A DNA stretch of 64,000 nt from an uncultured Actinomyces sp. (GCA_900545825.1 URAS01000001.1:158459-222458); one strand, 5' to 3'; positions 37,717-47,184 are shown, counted from the stretch's first letter. Numbers and translations: made by a program. Notes: generated by a model not told the origin, from the letters alone.

Positions 37717-39072
37717 GTGACCTCTACCGGCGATGCCACCCAAGCTCCGAAACCGCGTCCGATTCCTCGGCGTGGTCCCGCCGCCGCACCGAAGCCTGAT
37801 TTGGCGACCCCGCAGCCCCCGCAGGCCGAGGACGTCCTCGCCGCCGAGCAGTTTGGCCGCGTCGACGACCAGGGCCGCGTGTGGGTTCGCGAAGGCGACA
37901 CGGAACGCGAGGTCGGCCAGTTCCCGGAGACGGTGCCTCCGCGTCCGCTCGAGATGTACGTTCGCCGCTACCTCGAACTCGTCGCCCAGGTCGACCTGTT
38001 CGAGAAGCGCCTCCCCCACCTCGGTGGCCGCGAGATCGACCAGACCCTGACCAGCCTGCGCGAGCAGGTCGTCGAGCCCGCCGCCGTCGGTGACCTGCCG
38101 TCGCTGCGCGAACGCGTCGAGAGGCTGCACAAGGAGGGCGAGGCCCGCAAGCAGCAGATCGGCATCGAGCGCGCCCAGGCCAAGGAAGAGGCGCTGGTCC
38201 GTCGCCAGGCGATCGTCGACGAGGCCGTCAACCTCGCCGCGCAGGATCCCAGCCGCACCCAGTGGAAGCAGTCGGGTCAGCGATTCCGCGAATTGCTGGA
38301 CGAGTGGAAGAGCGAGCAGCGTCGTGGCCCGCGCATCGAGCGCGCCAAGGAGGACGAGCTGTGGAAGCAGTTCTCCAGCTCGCGGACGACGTTCGACAAG
38401 CACCGTCGCGAGTTCTTCTCGCAGCTCGACGCCGCCCAGGCGACCGCCAAGGGCGAGAAGGAGCGTCTGATCGCCGAGGCCGAGCGCCTGTCGACCTCGA
38501 CCGACTGGGGCCCGACGGCCCGCGCCTTCCGCGACCTCATGACCCAGTGGAAGCGCGCTGGACGCGCCTCGCGCAAGGAAGATGACGCCCTGTGGGAGCG
38601 CTTCAACTCGGCGCAGCAGCGGTTCTTTGACGCCCGCCACGCCCAGAACGCGGCGCTCGACGCCCAATTTGAAGAGAATCTCAAGGTCAAGGAGCACCTG
38701 GCCGAGCAGGCCGAGGCGCTCCTCCCGATCACCGACGTGACCGCGGCCCGACGCGCTCTCGCGCCGATCCAGGACGCGTGGGACGAGGCCGGCATGGTTC
38801 CGCGCCACGCCCTCAGCCGGATCGAGGGCCGGATGCGCGCCGTCGAGGACGCCCTTCGCGACGCCGAGGAAGCCGAGTGGCGCCGGACGAATCCCGAGAC
38901 GCAGGCTCGCGCCGAGGGGATGGCCGGACAGCTGCAGGTCCTCATTACCGAGCTCAAGGGCGAAATCGAGCAGGCCCGCGCCACCGGCGACGACGCAAAG
39001 GTCGCCGAGCTCGAGGAGAACCTCAAGGCTCGCGAGGCCTGGCTGGCGCAGGTCCAGTCGGTCACCGACTAA
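37717..39072 (+). CDS. DUF349 domain protein
   Basis: 451 residues from a GTG with AAAGGA 8 nt upstream. After a proline-rich start (about 1-45) the protein is almost entirely alpha-helical and highly charged, with tandem DUF349 repeats recognisable by W-K-x-S-G-Q-R-F-R-E-L-L-D-E-W and TDWGPTARAFRDLMTQWKRAGRASRKEDDALWERFNSAQQRFFDAR. A C-terminal coiled coil (AGQLQVLITELKGEIEQARATGDDAKVAELEENLKAREAWL) ends it. Such proteins are widespread in actinobacteria next to relA; their function is not established. The 149-bp region upstream is shared with the divergent MBL gene. Confidence 0.85.
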   Translation: MTSTGDATQAPKPRPIPRRGPAAAPKPDLATPQPPQAEDVLAAEQFGRVDDQGRVWVREGDTEREVGQFPETVPPRPLEMYVRRYLELVAQVDLFEKRLPHLGGREIDQTLTSLREQVVEPAAVGDLPSLRERVERLHKEGEARKQQIGIERAQAKEEALVRRQAIVDEAVNLAAQDPSRTQWKQSGQRFRELLDEWKSEQRRGPRIERAKEDELWKQFSSSRTTFDKHRREFFSQLDAAQATAKGEKERLIAEAERLSTSTDWGPTARAFRDLMTQWKRAGRASRKEDDALWERFNSAQQRFFDARHAQNAALDAQFEENLKVKEHLAEQAEALLPITDVTAARRALAPIQDAWDEAGMVPRHALSRIEGRMRAVEDALRDAEEAEWRRTNPETQARAEGMAGQLQVLITELKGEIEQARATGDDAKVAELEENLKAREAWLAQVQSVTD

Positions 39073-39088
39073 TCCCGGTCAGACGTTT

Positions 39089-39117
39089 CGGGGGCGCAGC
39101 GTGAGGCTGCGCCCCCG
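39089..39117 (+). terminator. Terminator after the DUF349 gene
   Basis: Perfect 11-bp GC-rich stem (39089-39099 with 39107-39117), 7-nt loop, 17 nt after the stop, followed by ACGTTTAT. Confidence 0.85.
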
Positions 39118-39181
39118 ACGTTTATCCACAGGCTCTCCCCCGTCTCCCCCGCGTCGCACCGAAACCGGGCACACTGGCCCC

Positions 39182-39736
39182 ATGAGGTTCGACGTCATTC
39201 TCAACGAGACCGACCGCTACGTTTTGCCGCCGGAGCAGGCGACGACGCTTGGCGGTGCCCGCGCCGACGGCACCCTCATCGAGGTTCTCCCCGGCGTTCT
39301 CGCACCCCCGCGGCTGCTCGACACCCGGTCGGGCCGCGCGGCGATTGCAAGGACCCACACGTTCGTCGGCATGTGCGTAATCGGCGCTTCGGCCGCATGG
39401 ATGTGGGCCGGCGGCCCGCCGCCGTATCACCTGGAGCGGGGAACGTGGCGCCGCGACCGGACGGGTGCCGCCAAGCATCTGCCGGTGCTCGGCCCCTCAT
39501 ACGAGCACTGCACGCTGGCCGGAATCGAGGTGGCGACGCCCCGCCAGGCGCTCGTCGACCTGGCGGCCGGCCAGGCCGACGACGAGGCCCTCGGCGATGC
39601 GGCGAAGGCGCTGGCCCCGCTGGGGGTCACGGCGCGCGACGCGTTGGCGCTGTCAGCGTCTCAGCGAGGCGTCCGCGGCGGCCCGAAGGCGCGGGCACGC
39701 CTGCGTCGGCTAGTGCCCGATCGACCGCTCGGCTGA
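39182..39736 (+). CDS. AbiEi-like orphan protein (hypothetical)
   Basis: 184 residues from the ATG at 39182; the open frame begins 27 codons earlier inside the terminator hairpin. Features resemble type IV antitoxin AbiEi-like proteins of actinobacteria: VLPGVLAPP after a short N-terminal segment, an IGASAAWMWAGG (S/A-S-A-A-x-x-W) motif, and TPRQALVDLA followed by an Arg-rich helical end. No AbiEii nucleotidyltransferase toxin is adjacent, so it is an orphan. There is no ribosome binding site; CACACT lies 6 nt before the ATG. It overlaps the 3' end of the convergent relA by 27 nt. Confidence 0.6.
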   Translation: MRFDVILNETDRYVLPPEQATTLGGARADGTLIEVLPGVLAPPRLLDTRSGRAAIARTHTFVGMCVIGASAAWMWAGGPPPYHLERGTWRRDRTGAAKHLPVLGPSYEHCTLAGIEVATPRQALVDLAAGQADDEALGDAAKALAPLGVTARDALALSASQRGVRGGPKARARLRRLVPDRPLG

Positions 39737-42022
39737 GAAGACCCCGTCGATGCGCCTGATCGCGTCGAGGAGGGCGTTGAGGTAGCGAGCCTCGGCCATC
39801 TCGAACCCGAAGCGCGTGATCGCCACCCGGTCGCGCGAGGTTCCCATCGTGCCCGAGAGGATGTTGACGTGGAACTCCGACAGCACCTGGGTGATGTCGT
39901 TGAGCAGGCCCTCGCGGTCCAGCGAACGCACCTCGATCTCGACGCGGAACTTCGTTGCCGGGTGGGCCGCCCACGACACGGGGATGAGCCGCTCGGGGTG
40001 GTTCTCCAGCTGCTTGGCGTTCGAGCAGTCCCTGCGGTGCACCGAGACGCCCTGGCCCCGCGTGACGAACCCGATGATGTCGTCGCCGGGGATCGGGTTG
40101 CAGCACTTCGATAGCTTGGTCCAGATCTCGCCGGCGCCCATGCCCTCGACGACGATCCCCGTGTCTTCGGGCGCCCCGAGGTCACCTCCGTGGCGCGGGG
40201 CGATCGTCGTCGGCGTGACGGCCTCGGCGAGCGTCTCCTCGGCGCCCTGGACGCCGCCGTTGACCTCGATGAGGTGCGAAACAACCGTCGAGGGCGAGAT
40301 GTGGTGCTCGCCCACGGCCTGATAGAGCCCGGTGACGTCGGGGTAGCCGAAGTCCGCGGCTAGCGCGATCATGGCCTCGCGGGACATGAGGCGACGCAGC
40401 GGGAGGTTGGCCTTACGCAGCGCCTGAGCGATCTCGTTCTGGCCGCGCTCGGCGGCACCCTCGCGACGCTCCTTCGAGAAATACGCCTTGATCTTGTTGC
40501 GGGCACGCGCCGACGCGACAAAGTTCAACCAGTCGCGTGACGGCCCGGCGGCGTCAGATTTCGTCGTCAAAACCTCGACGGTGTCGCCGTTTTCCAAGCG
40601 TGTGTCGAGGGGAACGAGGTTGCCGTTAACCCGGGCCCCGACGGTCTTGGCGCCGACCTGCGTGTGGACGGCGTAGGCGAAGTCGACGGGCGTCGACCCG
40701 ACAGGCAACCCCTTCACCTCGCCCGCCGGGGTGAAGACGTAGACCTGCTGGCCAGACATTTCGTAGCGCAGCTGGTCGAGGAACTCACCTGGATCCTGCG
40801 TGTCGCGCTGCCAGTCGACCAGTTGGCGCAGCCACCCCATGTTGGCCGCCTCGTCGGCCACCGCCTTGTTCGCGCCCTCGTCGCCCTTAGCGTTGGGGTT
40901 TTCCTTGTACTTCCAGTGCGCGGCGACGCCGTATTCGGCGCGCTGGTGCATCTCGTGGGTGCGAATCTGGATCTCGACCGGCTTGCCACCCGGCCCCAAC
41001 ACCGTCGTGTGCAACGACTGGTAGAGGTTGAATTTGGGCATGGCGATGTAGTCCTTGAACCGCCCGGGAATCGGGTTCCACCGGGCGTGCAGCGCGCCGA
41101 GGACGCCGTAGCAGTCGCGCACGGTGTTGACGAGGACGCGGACCCCCACGAGGTCGTAGATGTCGTCGAACTCGCGGCCGCGGACGATCATCTTTTGATA
41201 GATCGAGTAGTGGTGCTTCGGCCGACCCGATACCGTCCCCTTGATCGAGTTGCGGCGCAGGTCGTCCTCGATCTGGCTGATGACCTCGTTGAGGTACTTC
41301 TCGCGCTCCGGCGCCCGCTCGGTCACCAGGTGGTCGATCTCTTCGTAGATATCGGGGTAGAGCTGCCGGAACGACCGGTCCTCGAGCTCCCACTTGATCG
41401 TGTTCATCCCCAGGCGGTGGGCCAGCGGCGCATAGATTTCGAGGGTCTCGCGCGCCTTGCGGCGGGCGGATTCTGGCTTAACGTACTTCCACGTCCGCGC
41501 GTTGTGGAGGCGATCACCCAGTTTGATAACGAGGACGCGGATATCGCGCGACATGGCGATAATCATCTTGCGCACGGTCTCGGCCTGGGCGGCCTCGCCG
41601 TACTTCACCTTGTCGAGCTTCGTCACGCCGTCGACGAGCAGGGCGATGTCCTCGCCGAAATCCGCCGTCAACTGCTCGAGGGTGTAGTCGGTGTCCTCAA
41701 CCGTGTCGTGAAGCAGCGCGGCCGCGACCGTCGTGTCGGTCATCCCCAGGTCGGCAAGGATCGTCCCGACCGCGACGGGGTGGGTGATATAAGGCTCGCC
41801 AGACTTTCGAAACTGTCCGGTATGCCAGTGCCGCGCCGTGAGATAGGCCCGCTGCACGAGGTCGATGTCGGCCTTGGGATGGTTGGCCCGCAGGGCCCTC
41901 ACAAGGGCCTGGATCTCGGGTTCCACGCCCTTTGCCCGGCCGCCAAACCACGCGAGCGACGAGCGCACGCGTGATGACGGCATCGCCACCTGTTGCGACT
42001 GGTCCGCCTGTGCATCACTCAT
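39710..42022 (-). CDS. rel: Bifunctional (p)ppGpp synthetase/hydrolase (Rel)
   Basis: 770 residues, the length of long RSH enzymes that make and degrade the stringent alarmone. The hydrolase HD domain is intact (ITHPVAVG and HDTVEDTDYTLEQL, about residues 79-117), so it is bifunctional. The synthetase domain has YQSLHTTVLGPGGKPVEIQIRTHEMHQRAEYGVAAHWKYK. TGS (VYVFTPAGEVKGLPVGSTPVDFAYAVHTQVG), zinc-finger-like (SKCCNPIPGDDIIGFVTRGQGVSVHRRDCSN) and ACT domains follow. It is next to apt and secDF, the actinobacterial order. TACACT 6 nt before the ATG and no ribosome binding site indicate a leaderless mRNA. Confidence 0.95.
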   Translation of the reverse strand: MSDAQADQSQQVAMPSSRVRSSLAWFGGRAKGVEPEIQALVRALRANHPKADIDLVQRAYLTARHWHTGQFRKSGEPYITHPVAVGTILADLGMTDTTVAAALLHDTVEDTDYTLEQLTADFGEDIALLVDGVTKLDKVKYGEAAQAETVRKMIIAMSRDIRVLVIKLGDRLHNARTWKYVKPESARRKARETLEIYAPLAHRLGMNTIKWELEDRSFRQLYPDIYEEIDHLVTERAPEREKYLNEVISQIEDDLRRNSIKGTVSGRPKHHYSIYQKMIVRGREFDDIYDLVGVRVLVNTVRDCYGVLGALHARWNPIPGRFKDYIAMPKFNLYQSLHTTVLGPGGKPVEIQIRTHEMHQRAEYGVAAHWKYKENPNAKGDEGANKAVADEAANMGWLRQLVDWQRDTQDPGEFLDQLRYEMSGQQVYVFTPAGEVKGLPVGSTPVDFAYAVHTQVGAKTVGARVNGNLVPLDTRLENGDTVEVLTTKSDAAGPSRDWLNFVASARARNKIKAYFSKERREGAAERGQNEIAQALRKANLPLRRLMSREAMIALAADFGYPDVTGLYQAVGEHHISPSTVVSHLIEVNGGVQGAEETLAEAVTPTTIAPRHGGDLGAPEDTGIVVEGMGAGEIWTKLSKCCNPIPGDDIIGFVTRGQGVSVHRRDCSNAKQLENHPERLIPVSWAAHPATKFRVEIEVRSLDREGLLNDITQVLSEFHVNILSGTMGTSRDRVAITRFGFEMAEARYLNALLDAIRRIDGVFSAERSIGH

Positions 42023-42028
42023 AGATCT

Positions 42029-42034
42029 AGTGTA
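42029..42034 (-). promoter_or_regulatory. -10 hexamer of a leaderless rel promoter
   Basis: TACACT on the minus strand, 6 nt before the rel ATG; no Shine-Dalgarno precedes the start. Confidence 0.55.
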
Positions 42035-42060
42035 ATCGGCGCAGGGCGGACAGTGTGCAC

Positions 42061-42092
42061 CGCGCCACAGGACGGCCGCATCCCGTGGCGCG
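42061..42092 (-). terminator. Hairpin after apt
   Basis: CGCGCCAC (42061-42068) pairs perfectly with GTGGCGCG (42085-42092), with an inner GGA/TCC pair, 12 nt past the apt stop. It ends the yajC-secD-secF-apt unit before the rel promoter. Confidence 0.65.
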
Positions 42093-42103
42093 GGCGACGT
42101 TCC

Positions 42104-42643
42104 TCAGACGAGGAGGATCGACTGGAACGGGGTGTCCCCCAGGTTCTTGCGGCCCGCGAGATCGACGAGCTCCATGAGGACGAGGATCTCGGCGACCTGG
42201 CCGCCCGCGCGCTCGATGAGGCTGCGCGAGGCGTTCGCGGTCCCGCCGGTGGCCAGCACGTCGTCGACGACGAGCACGCGGGCGCCCTCGGGGACCGTGA
42301 ACGGCTGGAGTTCCATGGACGCCGTCGCGTACTCGAGGGTGTAGTCCTCGCGAAGCACGGGCCCCGGCAGCTTGCCGGCCTTGCGGATCATGATCATGGG
42401 GATCCCCAGCTTGACCGCAAGCGGCGCGGCCAGCGGGAACCCACGCGATTCAAGACCGGCGACCGCGTCGATCTGGCCCCGATAGTGTTCGGCAATCGTC
42501 TCGATAAACCGCGGGAACGCGTCGCCGTTGGCCAGCAGCGGCGTCATGTCGCGAAACAGGACGCCTTCCTCGGGAAAATCCTGAATCTCACGAAGGTTCT
42601 CGTTGACCATGTCAGCGAGAAACTCGGGCAGACGACTTGTCAT
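42104..42643 (-). CDS. apt: Adenine phosphoribosyltransferase
   Basis: 179 residues. Salvages adenine to AMP with PRPP. The PRPP loop ARVLVVDDVLATGGTA lies at about residues 117-132, and the start region REIQDFPEEGVLFRDMTPLL is typical. It overlaps the end of secF by 4 nt. The link of apt with secDF and rel is conserved in actinobacteria and may only reflect shared growth control. Confidence 0.95.
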   Translation of the reverse strand: MTSRLPEFLADMVNENLREIQDFPEEGVLFRDMTPLLANGDAFPRFIETIAEHYRGQIDAVAGLESRGFPLAAPLAVKLGIPMIMIRKAGKLPGPVLREDYTLEYATASMELQPFTVPEGARVLVVDDVLATGGTANASRSLIERAGGQVAEILVLMELVDLAGRKNLGDTPFQSILLV

Positions 42644-43752
42644 CGCTTACTCCTAGGCTTGCGGGTGGGCTGAGATGCCTGACCACGGTGGTGGCCGGCG
42701 AGCAGCGGCTTGGCGACCTCGTCGGCCGCGCCCTCCTCGTCGATCGTCGCGCCACCGTGGCGCAGCTGACGGTTCGAGATCCCCTGTCGCCGCTGAAGGA
42801 CGACCTGGGTGTGATCCTTGACCTTCTTTTGCCTCTCGCGCATGAGGACCAGCGCGGGTGAGGCGATGAAGATCGACGACCACGTACCGATGATCGTGCC
42901 GATAAACAGGGCCATCGAGATGTCACGGAGCGTGCCGCCGCCGAGGACGACGGTCGAGACGATGAGGATCGACGCGATCGGCAGGATCGCCACCACCGAG
43001 GTGTTGATCGACCGGACCATCGTCTGGTTGACCGACAGGTTGACCAGCTCGGCGTAGGTCGAGCGCGACTGCTGGGTGAAGTCGGTCGTGAGCTCGCGGA
43101 CCTTATCGAACACCACGACGGTGTCGTACAGCGAGAACGCGAGAATCGTCAGGACGCCGATGACCGTCGCGGGTGAGACCTCGACCCGCGTGACGGCAAA
43201 GACCGCAGCGGTGATCAACACGTCATGGCAGAGGGCGAAGAGCGCGGCCGCTGCCATCGTGAACGTTCGGAAGTAGAGCGCGAGCATGAGGCCGACGAGG
43301 ACGAAGAAGACGACCAGCGAGGTCGCGGCCTTCACCGTGACGTCGTGGCCCCACGACGGGCCGATGCCCGTCGAAGCAACGTCCGACTGGTCGACGTCGT
43401 AGGCCTCGGCAAGGTCCTTGACGACCTCACGTGTCTTCGCGGTCGACATCGAGGACGCCTGAACGCGCACCGACGACTGGCCGAGCGAGGTCGCCGAGGC
43501 GCCCTCGAGCTGGGGCAGCCGGGCGATGACGCCGCGGGCCGGCTGTTCCGACGTGTTCTCGACGTGCGTCACCGTGAACTCGGTGCCGCCGCGGAACTCG
43601 ATCGACTGCTGGAGACCGGGGAAGATGAGGAAGATGATCGACAGGACGATGAGGCCCGAGCCGATGGACACCCACAGCTTGCGCCGGCCGACGACGTTGT
43701 AGGAACGCTTTCCGGAATAGAGTTCATTACCCCACTGGGCGAAGGACATCAT
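42640..43752 (-). CDS. secF: Protein translocase subunit SecF
   Basis: 370 residues. With SecD it uses the proton gradient to pull proteins through SecYEG. One N-terminal helix (VSIGSGLIVLSIIFLIF), a periplasm-facing P4-type domain beginning IEFRGGTEF, then five helices; VIGVLTILAFSLYDTVVVFDKVRE carries the conserved acidic residue of helix 4, and VNQTMVRSINTSVVAILP follows. The cytoplasmic tail is basic with an E-rich segment. It overlaps apt and secD by 4 nt each. Confidence 0.95.
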   Translation of the reverse strand: MMSFAQWGNELYSGKRSYNVVGRRKLWVSIGSGLIVLSIIFLIFPGLQQSIEFRGGTEFTVTHVENTSEQPARGVIARLPQLEGASATSLGQSSVRVQASSMSTAKTREVVKDLAEAYDVDQSDVASTGIGPSWGHDVTVKAATSLVVFFVLVGLMLALYFRTFTMAAAALFALCHDVLITAAVFAVTRVEVSPATVIGVLTILAFSLYDTVVVFDKVRELTTDFTQQSRSTYAELVNLSVNQTMVRSINTSVVAILPIASILIVSTVVLGGGTLRDISMALFIGTIIGTWSSIFIASPALVLMRERQKKVKDHTQVVLQRRQGISNRQLRHGGATIDEEGAADEVAKPLLAGHHRGQASQPTRKPRSKR

Positions 43753-45599
43753 TCGTCTGCCCCCTTTCGGATCGCGGCTTCGTCATCCACGGCGAGCTCC
43801 TTTTCTGCGTCCTCGGTCTCGGTGAGGACGGCGCCGTCGGAGTCCTCTGACTCCGGCTTGGCCCTGTAAGCCGACTTGACGCGCCGCACCTGGCCGCGGC
43901 CGGCGTAGCTGTACGTGCGCTTCGTCGCCCCCAGGTGCTCCGGATCGAGGCCGGAGAGCCGGTGGCCCTGGCCGAAGAACGGCACGTTAATGAGCAGCGC
44001 AAGCAGCGGGTGCGTGAAGAGGAAGATGACGATGAGGTCGATCGCGGTCATGACACCGAGGGTGAACGCGAAGCCCTGAACGCCGGAGACGGCGAGGAAG
44101 TAGAGGACCAACGCGGCCAACAGGTTGACGGCGTCCGACGTGACGATCGTCCGGCGGGCGCGGACCCAGCCCTCGGAGACGGCCTGCTTAAGCGGCCGGC
44201 CCTCGCGGACTTCGTCTCGGATACGTTCGAAGTAGACGATGAACGAGTCAGCAGTCGTACCGATCGAGATGATGATACCGGCGACGCCGGCGAGCGACAG
44301 GCGATACCCCATTCGCCACGACAGCAGCGAGATGATGAGGTAGGCCAGGCCCGCGGCGACGACGAGCGACCCGACCGAGACGATCGAGAGGCCGCGGTAC
44401 TGCCACATCATGTAGAAGACGATGAGGACGAGGCCGATGACGCCGGCGATGACGCCCCACCGCAGCTGGTCAGCGCCGAGGGTCGCGGAGATCTGCTGTT
44501 CCTGCTGGACCTCGAAGTTCAGCGGCAGCGAACCGAACTGCAGCTGGTTCGCCAGGGTCGTCGCTTCCTCGCGGGTGAAGTCACCAGAGATGCGTGCCTG
44601 GCCGTTGGGGATGACGCCCTCGATGCCCGGCGACGACACGACGATGCCGTCGAGGACGATCGCGAAGCGGTTCTTCACCGACTCCGGCGCGCCCGTGACC
44701 TTCGACGTCTCCTGGGAGTTGCGGTAGGCGTAGAGCCGCTTCGAAACGTCGGCGAACTGCTTGGCGCCGGTCTTGTTCAGCTCGAGGTTGACCTGCCAGC
44801 CGTTGGTCGTCTGGCCCTGCTCGTTCTTGGCGACACTGCCCTGAGCAGCCGTGATCGACGAGCCCTTGACCTCGACCGGCGAGAGGATGAACTTCTGCGT
44901 GCCCTTCTGGTCGCACGTGACGAGTGCCTTGTGGAGGTCGCCCGAGTCGCCGCCCTCGCGGTTCGCCTTCTTTGTGCAGTCGAGGGCCAGGTACTTCTCC
45001 ATGACGGCCTCGGTGATCCACGCGTCGTCCGAGCCGTCCTTGGGCTTGGTTTCGGGCTCGTCGGAGATCTTGCCATCGTGGTTGATGTCGGCCGCCTGCT
45101 TGGCGAACGCCTCGGCGTCCTTGAACATGCTGACGTCGGCCTTGGGATCCTGCTGCTTGGCCTGGGCCGCCGCCAGCTGGGCCTGCGACTGCGGCGCACC
45201 CACCGCGATCACCGACCGGAAGTAGAGCTCGGCGGACTGCCTCACGAGGTCAAGCGTCTCTTCCGACGGATGCCCCGGAAGCGACACGATGATGTTGCGG
45301 CCGCCCTGCGACGTGATCTGGGCCTCCGACACACCCGAAGCGTCGACACGCTGACGAATGATCTCGATCGCCTGGTCCAGGTCCTCATCCTTGACGGAGC
45401 CGGAGCCGCCGGCCTCCTTATTGACCCGGGGGGTGAGGACGAGCTGGGTGCCGCCCTCGAGGTCGAGGGCGAGCTTCGGGGTGGGGTCCGTCTTCTTGGT
45501 CGCGATGCCAGCGATGAGTGTCCCAACAAGGACAGCCACGATGACAAGCAAAGCGATCAGTGAACGCCCGGGATGTTCTTTTTTAGTGCGGGTGGCCAC
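43749..45599 (-). CDS. secD: Protein translocase subunit SecD
   Basis: 616 residues from the GTG at 45599. LDLEGGTQLVLTPRV (family D-L-x-G-G) follows the first helix. A large extracytoplasmic P1 domain carries a lysine/aspartate-rich insertion around residues 130-220 (NHDGKISDEPETKPKDG), longer than in E. coli per domain. ARISGDFTREEA and FGSLPLNFEVQQEQQISATLG precede five C-terminal helices with GIIISIGTTADSFIVYFERI, the proton-path motif. An alternative TTG eleven codons upstream has no ribosome binding site; GAAAG stands 9 nt before the GTG. The tail is acidic. Confidence 0.93.
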   Translation of the reverse strand: MATRTKKEHPGRSLIALLVIVAVLVGTLIAGIATKKTDPTPKLALDLEGGTQLVLTPRVNKEAGGSGSVKDEDLDQAIEIIRQRVDASGVSEAQITSQGGRNIIVSLPGHPSEETLDLVRQSAELYFRSVIAVGAPQSQAQLAAAQAKQQDPKADVSMFKDAEAFAKQAADINHDGKISDEPETKPKDGSDDAWITEAVMEKYLALDCTKKANREGGDSGDLHKALVTCDQKGTQKFILSPVEVKGSSITAAQGSVAKNEQGQTTNGWQVNLELNKTGAKQFADVSKRLYAYRNSQETSKVTGAPESVKNRFAIVLDGIVVSSPGIEGVIPNGQARISGDFTREEATTLANQLQFGSLPLNFEVQQEQQISATLGADQLRWGVIAGVIGLVLIVFYMMWQYRGLSIVSVGSLVVAAGLAYLIISLLSWRMGYRLSLAGVAGIIISIGTTADSFIVYFERIRDEVREGRPLKQAVSEGWVRARRTIVTSDAVNLLAALVLYFLAVSGVQGFAFTLGVMTAIDLIVIFLFTHPLLALLINVPFFGQGHRLSGLDPEHLGATKRTYSYAGRGQVRRVKSAYRAKPESEDSDGAVLTETEDAEKELAVDDEAAIRKGADE

Positions 45600-45677
45600 G
45601 ACTGTAGTCTTTCTTCTTCGGTGAGGGGCCAAGGCGAGCCCCGGTTCAGCTTAGCGCCTGAGGGACGTGGGGCAGAA

Positions 45678-46064
45678 TCAGGCCTGGTCGGCCGAGTCGT
45701 CCGTCCGCTTGGTCGGTCGCGGGAGGATGTCGTCATCCTCCGTGTCCTTCGCCAGGTCGTCATCGACGGGGGCCGCGGGCTCTGAGGCGACCGCGTCGGC
45801 GAACGGCGGCGTGTCGACGACCTCGCGGACGACCTGGGCCAGCCAGAAGGTCTCGTGGCCGTCGGCGGTTTCGAGGATGATGACCGAGCCATCCTGGTCG
45901 ACGAAACGACCATAGAAACCCGAGGACGTCATGACCCACGCGCCGGGCACCATGCGCTCTTCCATCGTCTGGGCGTGCTGCTGCTGCTTCTTTTTCTGCG
46001 ACCGGGACTGGAACATCATCAAAAGCATGAAGATGCCAAGGATAATCAGCATGGTCACAAGCAT
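45678..46064 (-). CDS. yajC: Preprotein translocase accessory subunit YajC
   Basis: 128 residues. One N-terminal membrane helix (MLVTMLIILGIFMLLMMF), then the YajC core RSQKKKQQQHAQTMEERMVPGAWVMTSSGFYGRFVDQDGSVIILETADGHETFWL, and an acidic tail of about 40 residues. AGGAG stands 7 nt before the ATG. First gene of yajC-secD-secF-apt, with 78 bp before secD. Confidence 0.92.
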   Translation of the reverse strand: MLVTMLIILGIFMLLMMFQSRSQKKKQQQHAQTMEERMVPGAWVMTSSGFYGRFVDQDGSVIILETADGHETFWLAQVVREVVDTPPFADAVASEPAAPVDDDLAKDTEDDDILPRPTKRTDDSADQA

Positions 46065-46121
46065 GGGTGCGCTCCTCGTTTCTGCGATGTCACAAACGTT
46101 GCGATTCTACGGGACCATGGC

Positions 46122-46140
46122 CACAAAGTGCACCTTTGTG
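46122..46140. promoter_or_regulatory. Perfect 7-5-7 palindrome upstream of yajC
   Basis: CACAAAG at 46122-46128 and CTTTGTG at 46134-46140 flank TGCAC. On the minus strand TAGAAT (plus-strand 46105-46110) is a -10-like hexamer for yajC, so the palindrome would overlap its -35 region, as expected of an operator. It could alternatively be a hairpin after ruvB. Confidence 0.45.
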
Positions 46141-46162
46141 ACGGGCCAGACTGCCCCGTCAC
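46138..46162 (-). terminator. Hairpin at the ruvB stop codon
   Basis: GTGACGGG (46138-46145) pairs with CCCGTCAC (46155-46162) around a 9-nt loop. The stem includes the ruvB stop and shares bases with the adjacent palindrome, so the two structures would exclude each other. Confidence 0.45.
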
Positions 46163-47184
46163 GTAAAAAGAGTGTCCGTCGGAGGCGTCAGGCCCAAGTG
46201 TTTCCACGCCTGCGGCGTCGCCATCCGCCCCCGCGACGTGCGCTGAACGTACCCTTCGCGGACGAGATAGGGCTCGGCAACCGTCTCGACCGTCTCGGTC
46301 TCCTCCCCCACGGTCTGCGCCAGTGTTGACACGCCCACGGGACCGCCGTTGAAGCGGCGGCACAGAGCGTTGAGGACGGCGCGGTCCAGTCGGTCGAGCC
46401 CGGCCGGGTCGACCTCGAACAGATCGAGCGCCGCCTGGGTCGTCTGGAGAGTCCCCCGCTGGGCCTCGCCGTGAACCTGGGCGTAGTCCATGACGCGGCG
46501 GAGCAGCCGGTTGGCGATACGAGGCGTGCCACGCGAGCGCCTGGCCAGCTCGGCCGCGGCGTCCGGCTCGAGCGTGAACGCCAGCAGCCCCGCAGAGCGA
46601 TCGAGGACCTGCGCCAGCTCGCGAGACGAGTAGTAGTCGAGATGGGCGGTGAAACCGAAGCGATCGCGCAGCGGGGCCGGCAGCAGGCCGGCCCGCGTCG
46701 TCGCGCCGACAACGGTGAAAGGCGGCAGGGTCAGCGGAATCGACGTGGCGCCCGGTCCCTTGCCGACGATGACGTCGACGCGAAAGTCCTCCATGGCCAG
46801 GTAAAGCATCTCTTCCGCCGTGCGCGACAGGCGGTGGATCTCGTCGATAAAGAGGACATCGCCCTCTTGCAGCGAGGAGAGGATCGACGCGAGGTCGCCC
46901 GCGTGCTGGATCGCCGGGCCCGAGGTCAGCCTGAGGGCCGTGCCCATCTCTTGGGCAATGATCATCGCCAGCGTCGTCTTACCCAGCCCGGGAGGCCCCG
47001 ACAGGAGGACGTGGTCCGGGGTCACGCCGCGCTGCCTGGCCGACGTCAGGACCAGTTGGAGCTGACGGCGTACGACCGGCTGGCCAACGAAGTCGTCCAA
47101 CAGTTTGGGGCGCAGCGCGGCCTCGGCCGCCCGCTCGACGTCGTCGGCGCCGGGTGCCATCGGGGACACATAATTCTCATCCAC
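46159..47184 (-). CDS. ruvB: Holliday junction branch migration ATPase RuvB
   Basis: 341 residues. AAA+ motor that drives branch migration with RuvA. Walker [12 protein letters not shown] (about 56-66), Walker [10 protein letters not shown], sensor [18 protein letters not shown] and the C-terminal winged helix ([20 protein letters not shown]) are all present. It overlaps ruvA by 8 nt. The ruvC-ruvA-ruvB order on the minus strand is the common one. Confidence 0.97.
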   Translation of the reverse strand: MDENYVSPMAPGADDVERAAEAALRPKLLDDFVGQPVVRRQLQLVLTSARQRGVTPDHVLLSGPPGLGKTTLAMIIAQEMGTALRLTSGPAIQHAGDLASILSSLQEGDVLFIDEIHRLSRTAEEMLYLAMEDFRVDVIVGKGPGATSIPLTLPPFTVVGATTRAGLLPAPLRDRFGFTAHLDYYSSRELAQVLDRSAGLLAFTLEPDAAAELARRSRGTPRIANRLLRRVMDYAQVHGEAQRGTLQTTQAALDLFEVDPAGLDRLDRAVLNALCRRFNGGPVGVSTLAQTVGEETETVETVAEPYLVREGYVQRTSRGRMATPQAWKHLGLTPPTDTLFT

